Shown here piece after piece: positions 49,130-57,280 of a stretch of 64,000 bases of DNA. The DNA is from a virus. The translations under genes and the position numbers were made by a program. Numbering within the stretch: position 1 is the stretch's first letter; each line of letters opens with the position of its first letter. The notes beneath the pieces are model-generated. The model ran no database searches, was not told the origin of the DNA, and saw only the letters and a list, made by a program, of their open reading frames with translations. The stretch spans positions 1 through 64,000 of IMG/VR virus record IMGVR_UViG_3300005518_000003. The stretch is one strand, 5' to 3'.

Positions 49130-49782
49130 ACGAGCACGAAGAGAAGGTACGTCGCTTGATCGCGCTCGCTCTCAACGCGGGCGCCACGGACGGCGAATCG
49201 AGGAATGCTGCCATTCAAGCGCTGCGTCTCATCGAGAAGCACGGACTCATCGGAAATAGTTCTGGTCCGCAGGCTCCCACGGGTCGAGATGACACCGCAT
49301 ACAACCACATCGTCATCGCGAACCTTCAGGAGCGCATCCGCCTCCTCGAGTCGATGGTGCGCGGCGCGCGCATGAACGACGCACTTTTGCAAGGTCAGAT
49401 CCGACGCCTCAACGAGGATCTTGCGAGGGCGCACAACGAAATCGCTGGCCTCAAACACGAGGTCATGGAGGAGAAAGACAAAAAGCGCGATGCCGAGGAT
49501 CGTGCTCGACGCTTCCGTGATCATCGCTTTCCAACAACGGTGACTGAGCCTGTATGGAGACCCGGTCCGCATCCCATGAGCCAACCTGGTCGAGGGACGG
49601 TGCGGGACCCCGAACCATCAAACGGATCAAAGCCACGTCGCAAAATCATCCGTTCCCAGTATTCAGGGACGTGCAGCCGGTGTAAGGAACCGTTCGAAGT
49701 GGGCGATCGGATCGCCTGGCGAAAGGGCGCCGGGGCTCTGCATCTGCTCTGTTACGAGCGCGAGCTCCAGGAGCCTGCATGA
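49126..49782 (+). CDS. DUF2786-like protein with coiled coil and zinc ribbon
   Basis: A 218-residue protein with GTG start. VRRLIALALNAGATDGESRN, then AAIQALRLIEKHGL, matches the DUF2786 helical motif. A coiled coil (LQGQIRRLNEDLARAHNEIA) and a basic Pro-rich linker follow. GTCSRCKEPFEVGDRIAWRK with LLC completes a zinc site. The 54956 gene shares this two-part plan. Role unknown; it is next to the primase. Confidence 0.6.
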   Translation: MNEHEEKVRRLIALALNAGATDGESRNAAIQALRLIEKHGLIGNSSGPQAPTGRDDTAYNHIVIANLQERIRLLESMVRGARMNDALLQGQIRRLNEDLARAHNEIAGLKHEVMEEKDKKRDAEDRARRFRDHRFPTTVTEPVWRPGPHPMSQPGRGTVRDPEPSNGSKPRRKIIRSQYSGTCSRCKEPFEVGDRIAWRKGAGALHLLCYERELQEPA

Positions 49783-52094
49783 TGCACGCCCCCGCATCGA
49801 CCATCCGATTCGACTTCAGCACTGATCCGGACATTCGCGTGCTCGACGCCGCGATCGAATACTTCCGCGCGGGCGCTGTTCCGGTCTTCTTGCATGGCAT
49901 CGAGGGCGGCAAGTGTACGTGCGGTAAGTCGCACGACCAGAAGACGAACGGAAAACACCCAATCCTTCGCAATTGGCAAAGCTCGATCCCAAAGGACGAG
50001 AACGCCATCCACGATCAATTTCAGTCGATCAAGGTCGCCGCTCCGAACGTCGGTCTCGTACTCGGTGCGCAGCAAACCGGCGACTACCTCATCGCGATCG
50101 ACAAGGACAGCGAAGAGCGGTTCGACGAGCTTACGGGCGAATTCGGAGCGCTTCCGAAAACACCACGCTGCGATTCAGGCCGCGGACACCGTCTCTTCTA
50201 TCGCCTGCCCGCGGGCATCCCTACGGATCGCCTAAAGAACGTCACCGGTATCGGGGGTCAACCCGGCGTCGATGCGAAGGTAAAAGGCGGACAAGTCGTC
50301 GTCGCACCGTCGAAGCATTTTCTTGGCGGCGTTTACTCATGGGTCGCCGACACCATGGGCGCGCTCGCCGAGCTACCCATGACGTGGGTCGATGCGCTCA
50401 TCGCCGAACCACTGCCGCCGCCATTCGCGCGCGAGTACACGCCGGAGACAATTCGCGCCGACGATCGTGCAAAACGAAAGCTCGAACGGTACCTCGAACG
50501 TGCTGTCATCGAAGAGTGCTCGCGTCTTTCGCGCATGCCCGAAGGACTTCGGAACACGTATCTCCATCGCAAAGCGATCTCGCTCCTCTCGCTCGTCAAC
50601 GGATGCTTCATTCCTGCACGTTGGGGCTACGTTCTCTCCGAGCTCGATAGAGCTGCGCGTGCGGCTGGTCTCTCTGGATCGGAAGTTCGAAAGACGCTGA
50701 CCTCTGCCGAAAACTTCGTCACGCGCGAAGGTGCGACGCGCGGTCCGCGTCCTGTTGTCGATCCGCCAACGTCGTCGCCTCCGTCCGGAGGTGAACCACC
50801 AACGAATGGCGCTGCGCCCTCTGCGCAGCCTGCGCCCGAGGGAGAACCGTCGCCGCAGCGCTATCCGCTCATCGTTCTTGTTCAAGATCGAGGACAGAAC
50901 GCAGCGATCGCAGAGAACGTCGCGCGCGTCCTGTCCCATCATCCGGAATGGAATGGAGGTCCGCGTCGAGACATGCTCGGGCAAACCGTACGCTGGTCAA
51001 ATCCTCTTCCTTCCCCGATCGCAGACATCCCGCGATCACGTTCAGCGATTGCGGACGAAGATCGAGCAGTGGTCCAAGCGTGGGCGTTAGGGAACTTTCA
51101 GGTTCGAGCCGGCCTCGATGTCGTTCGAGAAGGAATTGATCTCGCTGCGCGCCGTCACTCGTACGACAGTCTTATGGAGTACGTCGAAAGGCTCCCTCAG
51201 CACGACGGTGCACCTCGCCTCGACTTTTGGCTTACGACTTACTTTGGAGCTGCCGATGCGAGGGTTATTCGTCGCATCGGCCGCGCTTGGCTCACGAGTG
51301 CGATGGCTCGTGCGCTCTACCCTGGGTGCGTGGCCGATGGAATGCTCATTCTCGAAGGCCAAGAGGGAACGGGAAAAAACTGGGGCATCGAAGAGCTTTT
51401 TGGAAATGAGTGGGTAAGCCAACTCGGAAGATACAAAATTGGTGAGGATTCTGAAGCGGATCGTCTTGCCGGAATGTGGTGGGTTCTTCACGACGACGAG
51501 CTTCGCTTTCGGAAAATGCAGAAGGACGCGATGTTCTCGTGGATCACACGAAAGACCGACACCTTTCGTCTCCAGCACAAGAAGGAAATTCTAACGGTGC
51601 CGCGTCGAGCGGTGGTCGTCGGATCGAAGAATCCTCCGTACCAATACCTCGACGACGGAGAAAATCGTCGCTTCTGGCCCGTGCGTACCGGAAGGATCGA
51701 CATCGCAGCGATCAAACGAGATCGCGAACAACTTCTGGCCGAAGCACTGCTTCTCGCTCGAAGACAGGATCCAAGCGAATGGATCATTGAAAAGGACGAT
51801 CCCATTTGGGAAGACCTCGCCGAAGAGCGCGCCGAACGCATCATCAACGACCCGTTGGTGATGGACGTCATGCAGGTCCTTCCTCACGACGCAGAGATCG
51901 TCACCACGCGATGGATCCTGAACGAGCTCGGCGTTCCGCCCGAGCGGCGAAAGCAGATGGACCAAGCGGTTGCGACCGCGCTCGAGCGACTTGGCTACAC
52001 GAGTCAACGTGCACCTCGGACCGTTCCGGGTCGTCCCCGGATCCATGTCCGGTCCGGGGTGGTCCTAGGTGGAAAAATGAAAGTTTATTCGTGA
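49779..52094 (+). CDS. Primase-polymerase / VapE-type helicase fusion (replication initiator)
   Basis: A 771-residue protein. Residues about 15-210 are a bifunctional primase/polymerase domain: DYLIAIDKDSEERFDELTGE with DxD at 108-110 and SGRGHRLFYRLP at 133-144; the insert CTCGKSH may bind zinc. The middle is a linker rich in Pro (about 325-365). The C-terminal virulence-E helicase has GQEGTGKN near 527-534, WWVLHDDELRFRK and PRRAVVVGSKNPPYQYLDDG then NRRFWPV. Such proteins prime and unwind at phage and plasmid origins. Iteron-like repeats follow within 250 bases. Confidence 0.85.
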   Translation: MMHAPASTIRFDFSTDPDIRVLDAAIEYFRAGAVPVFLHGIEGGKCTCGKSHDQKTNGKHPILRNWQSSIPKDENAIHDQFQSIKVAAPNVGLVLGAQQTGDYLIAIDKDSEERFDELTGEFGALPKTPRCDSGRGHRLFYRLPAGIPTDRLKNVTGIGGQPGVDAKVKGGQVVVAPSKHFLGGVYSWVADTMGALAELPMTWVDALIAEPLPPPFAREYTPETIRADDRAKRKLERYLERAVIEECSRLSRMPEGLRNTYLHRKAISLLSLVNGCFIPARWGYVLSELDRAARAAGLSGSEVRKTLTSAENFVTREGATRGPRPVVDPPTSSPPSGGEPPTNGAAPSAQPAPEGEPSPQRYPLIVLVQDRGQNAAIAENVARVLSHHPEWNGGPRRDMLGQTVRWSNPLPSPIADIPRSRSAIADEDRAVVQAWALGNFQVRAGLDVVREGIDLAARRHSYDSLMEYVERLPQHDGAPRLDFWLTTYFGAADARVIRRIGRAWLTSAMARALYPGCVADGMLILEGQEGTGKNWGIEELFGNEWVSQLGRYKIGEDSEADRLAGMWWVLHDDELRFRKMQKDAMFSWITRKTDTFRLQHKKEILTVPRRAVVVGSKNPPYQYLDDGENRRFWPVRTGRIDIAAIKRDREQLLAEALLLARRQDPSEWIIEKDDPIWEDLAEERAERIINDPLVMDVMQVLPHDAEIVTTRWILNELGVPPERRKQMDQAVATALERLGYTSQRAPRTVPGRPRIHVRSGVVLGGKMKVYS

Positions 52095-52322
52095 TTTCAC
52101 ATATTTATCTTGCCGGTCCGGGGTACCTTGGATCCAAGCGGTCCAACTTTTCCCTACGCGCGCACACGCGCTCGCGCGCGCCCGCGGGCACGGGTGGGCT
52201 ACAGTTTTCTTATTCTTCTTCTATTCTTCAAAAAACCTTGGACCACCTTGGACCATGGCCACATCATTGAAAAAAAACCTTGGCCCACCCCTTGGACCAT
52301 CTTGGACCACCACGGTACCAAA
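52095..52322. repeat. Iteron-like repeats and palindrome, candidate replication origin
   Basis: Non-coding 228 bases between the primase and the next gene. CCTTGGACCA or a one-base variant occurs at 52236, 52246, 52278, 52290 and 52300, with 10-12 base spacing within clusters. A perfect palindrome CTTGGATCCAAG lies at 52127-52138. Two A-tracts (52229-52235, 52270-52277), an alternating CG stretch (52158-52184) and a pyrimidine-rich run separate them. This resembles an initiator-bound origin beside its initiator gene. Confidence 0.5.
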
Positions 52323-52832
52323 GTGAAAATTCGAGCGAAATTCATTCCCTGGCTGCTTCATCAGGTCGAGCGACGGGATCCCGTGGGCGACCTCGCAAAA
52401 GACGTCATGCAAGACATGGCGGATTACGATGCCGGCACTGAGCTCGATGGCGACAGACCCGACTTGGGCTGGTCGTGGAAGAATTTGTACAGACATATCC
52501 ACGCCTTCGCAGCATTCGACGTGAAGCTCGCGATCATCGAGGCAGCGAAACTCTGGCGGTCCAATCCTTTTCTCGAATTCCGAGATCCACCGACATGCGC
52601 GGGCGTGTACTGCGTGAGCTACGGAAGTTTGCCTCAGCTCGTGAAGATCGGACGAGCGAACAACATCGCGAAACGATTGAGGGGTTTGGGAACTGGAGCA
52701 CCGGGTGGAGTCGTACTTCGCGCCGTTCTTAGTCTCGATCCCGACGACGAGAAGGTCTTTCATGAAAAATTTGCACGTCATCACTTCGACGGTGAGTGGT
52801 TTCGCGCCGATCTCCTCAAAGAAGTCGAATGA
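52323..52832 (+). CDS. YozE/SAM-like domain plus GIY-YIG (T5orf172-type) nuclease
   Basis: A 169-residue protein. I chose GTG at 52323 because the family match begins there; the frame upstream runs through the repeats. FIPWLLHQVERRDPVGDLAK fits the YozE SAM-like domain. From about residue 90, GVYCVSYGSLPQLVKIGRAN, then IAKRLRGL, HEKFARHHFDGEWFRADL, is the T5orf172 branch of GIY-YIG nucleases. Its place right after the repeats is notable: it could process origin DNA or simply be a mobile nuclease. Confidence 0.7.
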   Translation: MKIRAKFIPWLLHQVERRDPVGDLAKDVMQDMADYDAGTELDGDRPDLGWSWKNLYRHIHAFAAFDVKLAIIEAAKLWRSNPFLEFRDPPTCAGVYCVSYGSLPQLVKIGRANNIAKRLRGLGTGAPGGVVLRAVLSLDPDDEKVFHEKFARHHFDGEWFRADLLKEVE

Positions 52833-53053
52833 TGAACGGCACTTACGTCCCTGGTCGGATCAAACCTTCGGAGCGCAGCATTCCGGTCCGAGGAAAACTG
52901 CTCGACCGTCTTCGACGTGCGATCGAGCTCCACGGGCGCGCGCGGGTCGCCAAGATACTCGGGATCGATCGCGCAAAGCTCGACCGGATCTGGAAGCTTC
53001 GCGTCGTTTACCGGTCGACACACGAGCTTCTCTTGCGAAAGTTGCCGCCCTGA
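52829..53053 (+). CDS. Small helix-turn-helix protein
   Basis: A 74-residue basic protein (MMNGTYVPGRIKPSERSIPV). LDRLRRAIELHGRARVAKIL followed by GIDRAKLDRIWKLR is a helix-turn-helix. ATGATGA overlap with the preceding stop. Probable DNA-binding regulator. Confidence 0.55.
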   Translation: MMNGTYVPGRIKPSERSIPVRGKLLDRLRRAIELHGRARVAKILGIDRAKLDRIWKLRVVYRSTHELLLRKLPP

Positions 53054-53198
53054 ACGTAAAGTGTGGGCAGAGCCAAACTCGCAAGGGTCCCTTTCGCCGC
53101 TTCGACGGCGTCCAATGCCCCGCGGGGCAGTGCTCTGAAACGGTTGGTTTCGCGCCCGCACGCGCCAAGCCCACCGTTTCTCTTTCCCTAGCTCACGT

Positions 53199-53213
53199 GG
53201 CAGAGTAAGCTCC
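53199..53213 (+). promoter_or_regulatory. Promoter -10 region, GGCAGAGTAAGCTC type
   Basis: Rightward GGCAGAGTAAGCTCC, one base from the leftward-strand consensus, 16 bases before the ATG at 53229, with AAAGGGATCCC as ribosome site in between. The 145 bases before it contain no other gene I can support, only a CCCCGCGGGG palindrome (53117-53126). Confidence 0.5.
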
Positions 53214-53228
53214 GCTCAAAGGGATCCC

Positions 53229-53444
53229 ATGGGAAAGAAAGACGAGACGCAAGAGAAGCCGCAGCGAACGCACACCAAGTTCATCCAGCTCTTGGGCGAT
53301 GCAGAAGCGATTTACGCCCTCGATGCTGAGGGTCGCGTGTTCATCTACGTCGACGACGACTCCACCGACGAACACGGTTGGTATCAGCTCGAATACGACG
53401 ACGTTCGAGTGATCGCACAAACGCCGGACGCCGACGAAGATTGA
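53229..53444 (+). CDS. Small acidic protein
   Basis: A 71-residue protein (MGKKDETQEKPQRTHTKFIQ) with its own promoter and a strong ribosome site. LGDAEAIYALDAEGRVFIYV and EYDDVRVIAQ form a small beta sheet; the end is acidic (DADED). No family recognised. First gene of the small-protein block. Confidence 0.55.
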   Translation: MGKKDETQEKPQRTHTKFIQLLGDAEAIYALDAEGRVFIYVDDDSTDEHGWYQLEYDDVRVIAQTPDADED

Positions 53445-53447
53445 GTC

Positions 53448-53786
53448 ATGGTGGTCCTCGTGTGCGGAGGTCGCGACTACAAGGATCGCAACCTCGTCTT
53501 CCGGGTGCTCGACTCGTTTTTGTTCGACGAGCTTGTCCACGGCGCATGTCCAACCGGCGCTGACTTCTTTGCGGATATGTGGGCTCGCAACCGCGGACAC
53601 AAGAAGGTGAAGACGTACCCCGCGGATTGGGACGCTCACGGACGCGCCGCTGGACCGATTCGCAATGCGTTCATGCTCGACGACGCGAAACCGAACTTCG
53701 TGATCGCGTTCCCTGGCGGACCGGGAACAGCCAACATGGTCGCGCTCGCAACTGGGAAGGTTCCCGTTCTCAAAGTGGACTGGTGA
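53448..53786 (+). CDS. SLOG-family protein (DUF2493, YspA-like)
   Basis: A 112-residue protein. MVVLVCGGRDYKDRNLVFRV opens the Rossmann-like SLOG fold. ELVHGACPTGADFFADMWAR and FPGGPGTANMVALATGK supply the G-x-x-x-G-A-D and G-G-x-G-T nucleotide-binding loops typical of DUF2493. SLOG proteins bind NAD- or nucleotide-derived ligands and occur in phages and defence systems. Specific ligand unknown. Confidence 0.75.
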   Translation: MVVLVCGGRDYKDRNLVFRVLDSFLFDELVHGACPTGADFFADMWARNRGHKKVKTYPADWDAHGRAAGPIRNAFMLDDAKPNFVIAFPGGPGTANMVALATGKVPVLKVDW

Positions 53787-53797
53787 AGGAGAAAAAA

Positions 53798-54085
53798 ATG
53801 GCATCCGAAAGCAATTGGATCTGCGATTGGTGCGGTGTGCGTGTAGAGAATTCGGATCAATTTCCGAAGAACTGGGCGGTGCTCGATACACATCGCGCTA
53901 CAGCACGTCGCGGTTACGGACAACACAACGAAATTCAGCTCTTTCCGAAAGAGATGTCCGTCGAAAAGACCGATGAGCATCCTCGCAACTACGAAGCCGA
54001 GTTTTGCGGTGAGTGCTTTCAAGCCATACTCGACGCTCTCAAGAACACGCGAGAAATCCGCATCTCGAAGCGCTCGAGAAAATAA
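53798..54085 (+). CDS. Small zinc-ribbon protein
   Basis: A 95-residue protein behind GAAGGAGAAAAAA. WICDWCGVRVENS and, about 55 residues later, FCGECFQAILDAL form two CxxC pairs. It resembles small phage zinc-ribbon proteins of unknown function. Basic C-terminus (RISKRSRK). Confidence 0.55.
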   Translation: MASESNWICDWCGVRVENSDQFPKNWAVLDTHRATARRGYGQHNEIQLFPKEMSVEKTDEHPRNYEAEFCGECFQAILDALKNTREIRISKRSRK

Positions 54086-54099
54086 GGTAGGCTCGATGC

Positions 54100-54246
54100 A
54101 TGAAGCGCAACCCCACCACCTGGACGCGTTCACCGTTCGGTCTCGGTCTCGTCGGTCTCGCAATGGTCGGGACGGGTCTCTTCGCCGCTTGGGCGTGGAA
54201 GAACATGAGCGAGCGCGAGCGCGAGAAATTCGTCAAGAACCTCTGA
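54100..54246 (+). CDS. 48-residue membrane protein with KRNPT start
   Basis: A short frame: MKRNPTTWTRSPFGLGLVG, then LAMVGTGLFAAWAW and a charged end (KNMSERERE...KNL). One membrane helix spans about residues 13-33. The KRNP-plus-helix start matches the junction pattern of the virion-region membrane proteins although this gene lies in the opposite operon. Confidence 0.5.
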   Translation: MKRNPTTWTRSPFGLGLVGLAMVGTGLFAAWAWKNMSEREREKFVKNL

Positions 54247-54256
54247 GGCCCGCGTG

Positions 54257-54490
54257 ATGGGCCGGTTGCGCACCAAACTGCGCCAACCGATGACGAACAG
54301 GCAGTTCATCGTAACGATGGTCGTGTTCGTGGTCTTCTTCGTCGGGATGGAGATCAAAATAGCGCTCATTCAGCGCGATACCATGCGGCACCTCGACAAC
54401 ATCAACGCGTCGCTCGACGAGATGGACAAATCTTTCGTCGCCATCAACGCTTCGCTCGATCACATGCTTGACGGAGGAGGTGATCCGTGA
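54257..54490 (+). CDS. Small membrane-anchored coiled-coil protein
   Basis: A 77-residue protein (MGRLRTKLRQPMTNRQF) with membrane helix FIVTMVVFVVFFVGMEIKIA and a short heptad region (LDNINASLDEMDKSFVAINA). A GTG three bases earlier is possible. Could be a spanin- or holin-like accessory, but nothing decisive. Confidence 0.5.
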   Translation: MGRLRTKLRQPMTNRQFIVTMVVFVVFFVGMEIKIALIQRDTMRHLDNINASLDEMDKSFVAINASLDHMLDGGGDP

Positions 54491-54693
54491 CCGGTCTCCG
54501 AACTTCGCTCAGCGTAGACGGCAAGACGATCGTATTTCTCTGTCACAAATGTGGTCGCGAGCAGGCGTACGCGTCGGAGGAGAATCCCGGCGGCGTCACG
54601 CATCAGGAAGCTAAAAACTTCGGCTGGAAGGTCACAACGAGACACTGGCCGAGAACGGTCGAAACGCAACTCTGTCCCTTCTGCGAGCCATGA
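54487..54693 (+). CDS. Small zinc-ribbon protein
   Basis: A 68-residue protein with GTG start overlapping the previous stop (GTGA). LCHKCGREQAYASEEN and LCPFCEP at the end give two CxxC pairs. Function unknown. Confidence 0.5.
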   Translation: MTGLRTSLSVDGKTIVFLCHKCGREQAYASEENPGGVTHQEAKNFGWKVTTRHWPRTVETQLCPFCEP

Positions 54694-54956
54694 GCATGGG
54701 TTTTTCGCGCGAGGACCAACGGCGCGTGTTTGTCCTTTGCAAGGACCGCAGCATCACGGTTGTATGGAATTATTCACCGAAGAGCTTCATCTATCACGCA
54801 ACTGCGAACGGTTTGAAAGCCGTGTGTGGAGCGCAAACCGTACTTCAGGAAGAGGAGCCCGGCATCGGTGCGTTTGATCGATCCAAAAACGTCATGACGT
54901 GCCAAAAATGCGCAGGTCTGGTCGCGCGAACGATGCGTGTGAGAGAGCCGGCCTGA
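54690..54956 (+). CDS. Small zinc-binding-like protein
   Basis: An 88-residue protein (MSMGFSREDQRRVFVLCKDR). HATANGLKAVCGAQTVLQ and MTCQKCAGLVARTM supply a histidine and three or four cysteines. Coupled by ATGA and TGATG to its neighbours. Confidence 0.5.
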   Translation: MSMGFSREDQRRVFVLCKDRSITVVWNYSPKSFIYHATANGLKAVCGAQTVLQEEEPGIGAFDRSKNVMTCQKCAGLVARTMRVREPA

Positions 54957-55447
54957 TGAAGGAGCGCGAGACCGTCGATCGACTGATCGCGCTCGCGCTC
55001 GATCGGGGAGCATCCGAAAACGAATCCCGGAATGCCGCGCTTCTCGCGGTCAAGCTCATCGACGAGCACGACATGCTTGGCGCTCATCTCTTCGAGGAGA
55101 AAACGAAAAGGAAGCGTCCATCGATCTCGATCATGATCGAATTCAAGTCGGTGTTGGAAAAGATTCAGTCCGCCGACTTCGAGGGTGCGATTCGCGAGAT
55201 CGAAGTGATCAAGCGTCGCGCCGAACGGCTATCGCACGAGCGCATTCGAAACATGCGCGACGACATGGAGGCGAAACCGACGTGGACCGAGCAGACTACC
55301 CACCATGCCCGGCATGCGTCGCAAATCCACGAGTGTGCGCACTGCCACGAGACCATCATGCTCTGGTCGTGGATGGTGAATCCGCACCGCGGATCGATCG
55401 CGATGCACCTCCGGTGCTTTAGAGAAGGTGGCCATGGAAAACGTTGA
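54956..55447 (+). CDS. DUF2786-like protein with zinc site
   Basis: A 163-residue protein; ATG in a TGATG overlap. VDRLIALALDRGASENESRN and AALLAVKLIDEHDML match the DUF2786 motif and closely resemble the start of the 49126 gene product. A helical middle is followed by CAHCHETIMLWSWMVN and a later C, forming a zinc site. A paralogue pair. Confidence 0.6.
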   Translation: MKERETVDRLIALALDRGASENESRNAALLAVKLIDEHDMLGAHLFEEKTKRKRPSISIMIEFKSVLEKIQSADFEGAIREIEVIKRRAERLSHERIRNMRDDMEAKPTWTEQTTHHARHASQIHECAHCHETIMLWSWMVNPHRGSIAMHLRCFREGGHGKR

Positions 55448-55856
55448 TCCGAATTTGCTCGAGATCGCCGAGTACCTCCGCGAATCGGCCAAGATGTGGA
55501 AGTACGTCGGGCCTCGCCCATACGAGGGATGGGAGATCCTGGTGTACGCACCGAACTTCCCGAGGCCTCAAGGAGTTCCAGAGGAATGGCGACTCTCGGC
55601 ACGCCGAAGTAATCGCAGGACACCTACAGACAATGATCTCCGATGGCTGACGAAGCTCGCGAAGGCCGTGAGCGAAGACAAGGCGGAAGGACCGTTCGAG
55701 GCGACCGGAAAAGTCGAACACAACTTGAACGGATTTCGCGACAACATCACGTTCACGCACTATTTCACGTGGTCGGTGAAGAGAGAAGACAATGATTGGG
55801 ATGGATTCGAAAATGACGACGGAGATTCGGAGGACGAAGATGCAACTCGAGGATGA
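55434..55856 (+). CDS. Hypothetical protein with acidic tail
   Basis: A 140-residue protein (MENVDPNLLEIAEYLRESAK) overlapping the end of the previous gene. Compact alpha/beta domain followed by DNDWDGFENDDGDSEDED. No family recognised. The acidic end may mimic DNA or bind basic partners. Confidence 0.5.
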   Translation: MENVDPNLLEIAEYLRESAKMWKYVGPRPYEGWEILVYAPNFPRPQGVPEEWRLSARRSNRRTPTDNDLRWLTKLAKAVSEDKAEGPFEATGKVEHNLNGFRDNITFTHYFTWSVKREDNDWDGFENDDGDSEDEDATRG

Positions 55857-56163
55857 GACGAAGGCGTTGATCAATCGATCGAACCAGCTCCATGCGGCGC
55901 TCATGGAACAGAAGAAAATTCAGGCCGCGTTCTGGGATCGCTTCCACGGCGCTTCGAAGAAGCTCCATGAGGTAAGCGATGCATTCGCAGCATCACTTAT
56001 CTCCAAGGAGGAGTGGGCGGCCTTCTACGTCGAGTGGCAAAAGATTCGCGAAGAGGATCCGCCGAAACCGCCGGACGCGACGGATTGGACGATCGCAAAA
56101 GAGGAAGCGATGATGGCTGTCGCTCAAGACGCCGGTCTTCGTCTACGCATCGACGGACTATGA
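55840..56163 (+). CDS. Small helical protein
   Basis: A 107-residue protein. The ATG at 55840 (MQLEDETKALINRSNQL) has GGAGGACGAAG upstream; earlier in-frame starts lack one. Mainly coiled-coil-like helix with KEEWAAFYVEWQKIREEDPP. No family recognised. Confidence 0.5.
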   Translation: MQLEDETKALINRSNQLHAALMEQKKIQAAFWDRFHGASKKLHEVSDAFAASLISKEEWAAFYVEWQKIREEDPPKPPDATDWTIAKEEAMMAVAQDAGLRLRIDGL

Positions 56164-56492
56164 AGAACCAACGCATATTCCTCAAGCTCTGCGAGCCGTG
56201 CAGAAAAAAGTCTTGCACTCCAGGCGCGAAATCTCCGCACACCGTACTGCGTATCCAAACGTCTTCCGAGAATGCCGGTCCCCTTCTTCCATGGCCGATG
56301 GAAGAGGATTGGGTCGATCTCTGCAACGAATGCAAAGCGAAGATCATGCAGGCCGTGCGGCTCTTGATCTCGGACAACCTTCAGCCTGCGGCCGTCGTCG
56401 TCGAGATGACGGAGATACCGATCCGAAAGGAACTTGATCGAACGTGCCGTACCGACCTGCTCCTTCTTATCGAGGAGCTACGAGGGTCGTGA
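56160..56492 (+). CDS. Small zinc-ribbon protein
   Basis: A 110-residue protein (MKNQRIFLKLCEPCRKKSC). CEPC and, about 40 residues on, DLCNECKAKIM form the zinc pairs. Helical C-terminus. One of the zinc-ribbon series of this operon. Confidence 0.5.
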   Translation: MKNQRIFLKLCEPCRKKSCTPGAKSPHTVLRIQTSSENAGPLLPWPMEEDWVDLCNECKAKIMQAVRLLISDNLQPAAVVVEMTEIPIRKELDRTCRTDLLLLIEELRGS

Positions 56493-56728
56493 TCCACATC
56501 ATCCTACGCATCTATCTCCTTCTTTTTCCGCGGTGCGAGATGATGGTGAGCTTTCTTACCGACTTTTCGCACTGCAACGACTCGTCGGCGTGGGCGACGC
56601 ATTGCTACGCGAAGAGTGATTGGGACTACGGCGGGGCAATGCCAGCGGAGCCACTGACACGTCGCTACGATCCCGAGGCGTTCATCATCCAACTGCCGTT
56701 CGTTCGCAGCGTGAGCTGCTGGCGTTAG
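56489..56728 (+). CDS. Small cysteine-containing hydrophobic protein
   Basis: A 79-residue protein with GTG start overlapping the previous stop. Hydrophobic N-terminus (IHIILRIYLLLFPRC) then a soluble part with three cysteines. It ends 4 bases from the convergent gene; I see no clear terminator in the gap. Function unknown. Confidence 0.4.
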   Translation: MIHIILRIYLLLFPRCEMMVSFLTDFSHCNDSSAWATHCYAKSDWDYGGAMPAEPLTRRYDPEAFIIQLPFVRSVSCWR

Positions 56729-56732
56729 GCGA

Positions 56733-57065
56733 TCACCGAAGTCTCTTCGCGAGTTGCCAGCCGAGCAAACCGCCGCCAATAATTCCGGCGCCGGCAGCGA
56801 TGAGGCTGTACTTCACAACGGCGGAACGCGCAGCCTGCGCGCCCGTTTCTCCGGCCATGGCAGCTTGTTGATGGACGTAGTCTTTCGAGCTGTTGATGAC
56901 GCTCTGAGCGAGGCTATCGAGCTGCGGTTTCACCTGGGCGATGATCTGGGCTCGGATGTTCGCTTCGAGTCTAGCAATCTCGCTATCGACGGTCTTGCGA
57001 ACGTCGAGCAGATCTCCGGGTGAGAGCCCGAGACCGATGCGCGCGGCGAGCTCGGCGTCGTTCAT
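56733..57065 (-). CDS. Helical protein with C-terminal membrane anchor
   Basis: A 110-residue protein. The ATG at 57065 (MNDAELAARIGLGLSPG) overlaps the upstream stop behind AGGGATTC. A long helix (LDVRKTVDSEIARLEANIRA) leads to a C-terminal membrane segment (VKYSLIAAGAGIIGGGLLGW) and basic tail. Same plan as virion-region proteins. Confidence 0.55.
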   Translation of the reverse strand: MNDAELAARIGLGLSPGDLLDVRKTVDSEIARLEANIRAQIIAQVKPQLDSLAQSVINSSKDYVHQQAAMAGETGAQAARSAVVKYSLIAAGAGIIGGGLLGWQLAKRLR

Positions 57066-57280
57066 CGAATCCCTGCTGCTCGCTGAAGCTCTGGAATTTG
57101 ATCCGTAGGGATAAGGAATCCGCCCTGGGCTGCCGTAGCCCAACCAGCCTTCCAGAGGGATTCATAGATGCTCCAACCTTCGTCGCTCGGGACGAGAATG
57201 CGACCACGAGCGAGAAGAAGCTTCACGAGTGCGCGAAGTTGCGGAGGTCGGAGCTGTTCGAGAGATTTTTTCTTTTTCAT
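57062..57280 (-). CDS. Small basic hypothetical protein
   Basis: A 72-residue protein (MKKKKSLEQLRPPQLRALVK), helical N-terminus, then a beta/Gly-rich part. Coupled at both ends. No family recognised. Confidence 0.5.
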   Translation of the reverse strand: MKKKKSLEQLRPPQLRALVKLLLARGRILVPSDEGWSIYESLWKAGWATAAQGGFLIPTDQIPELQRAAGIR

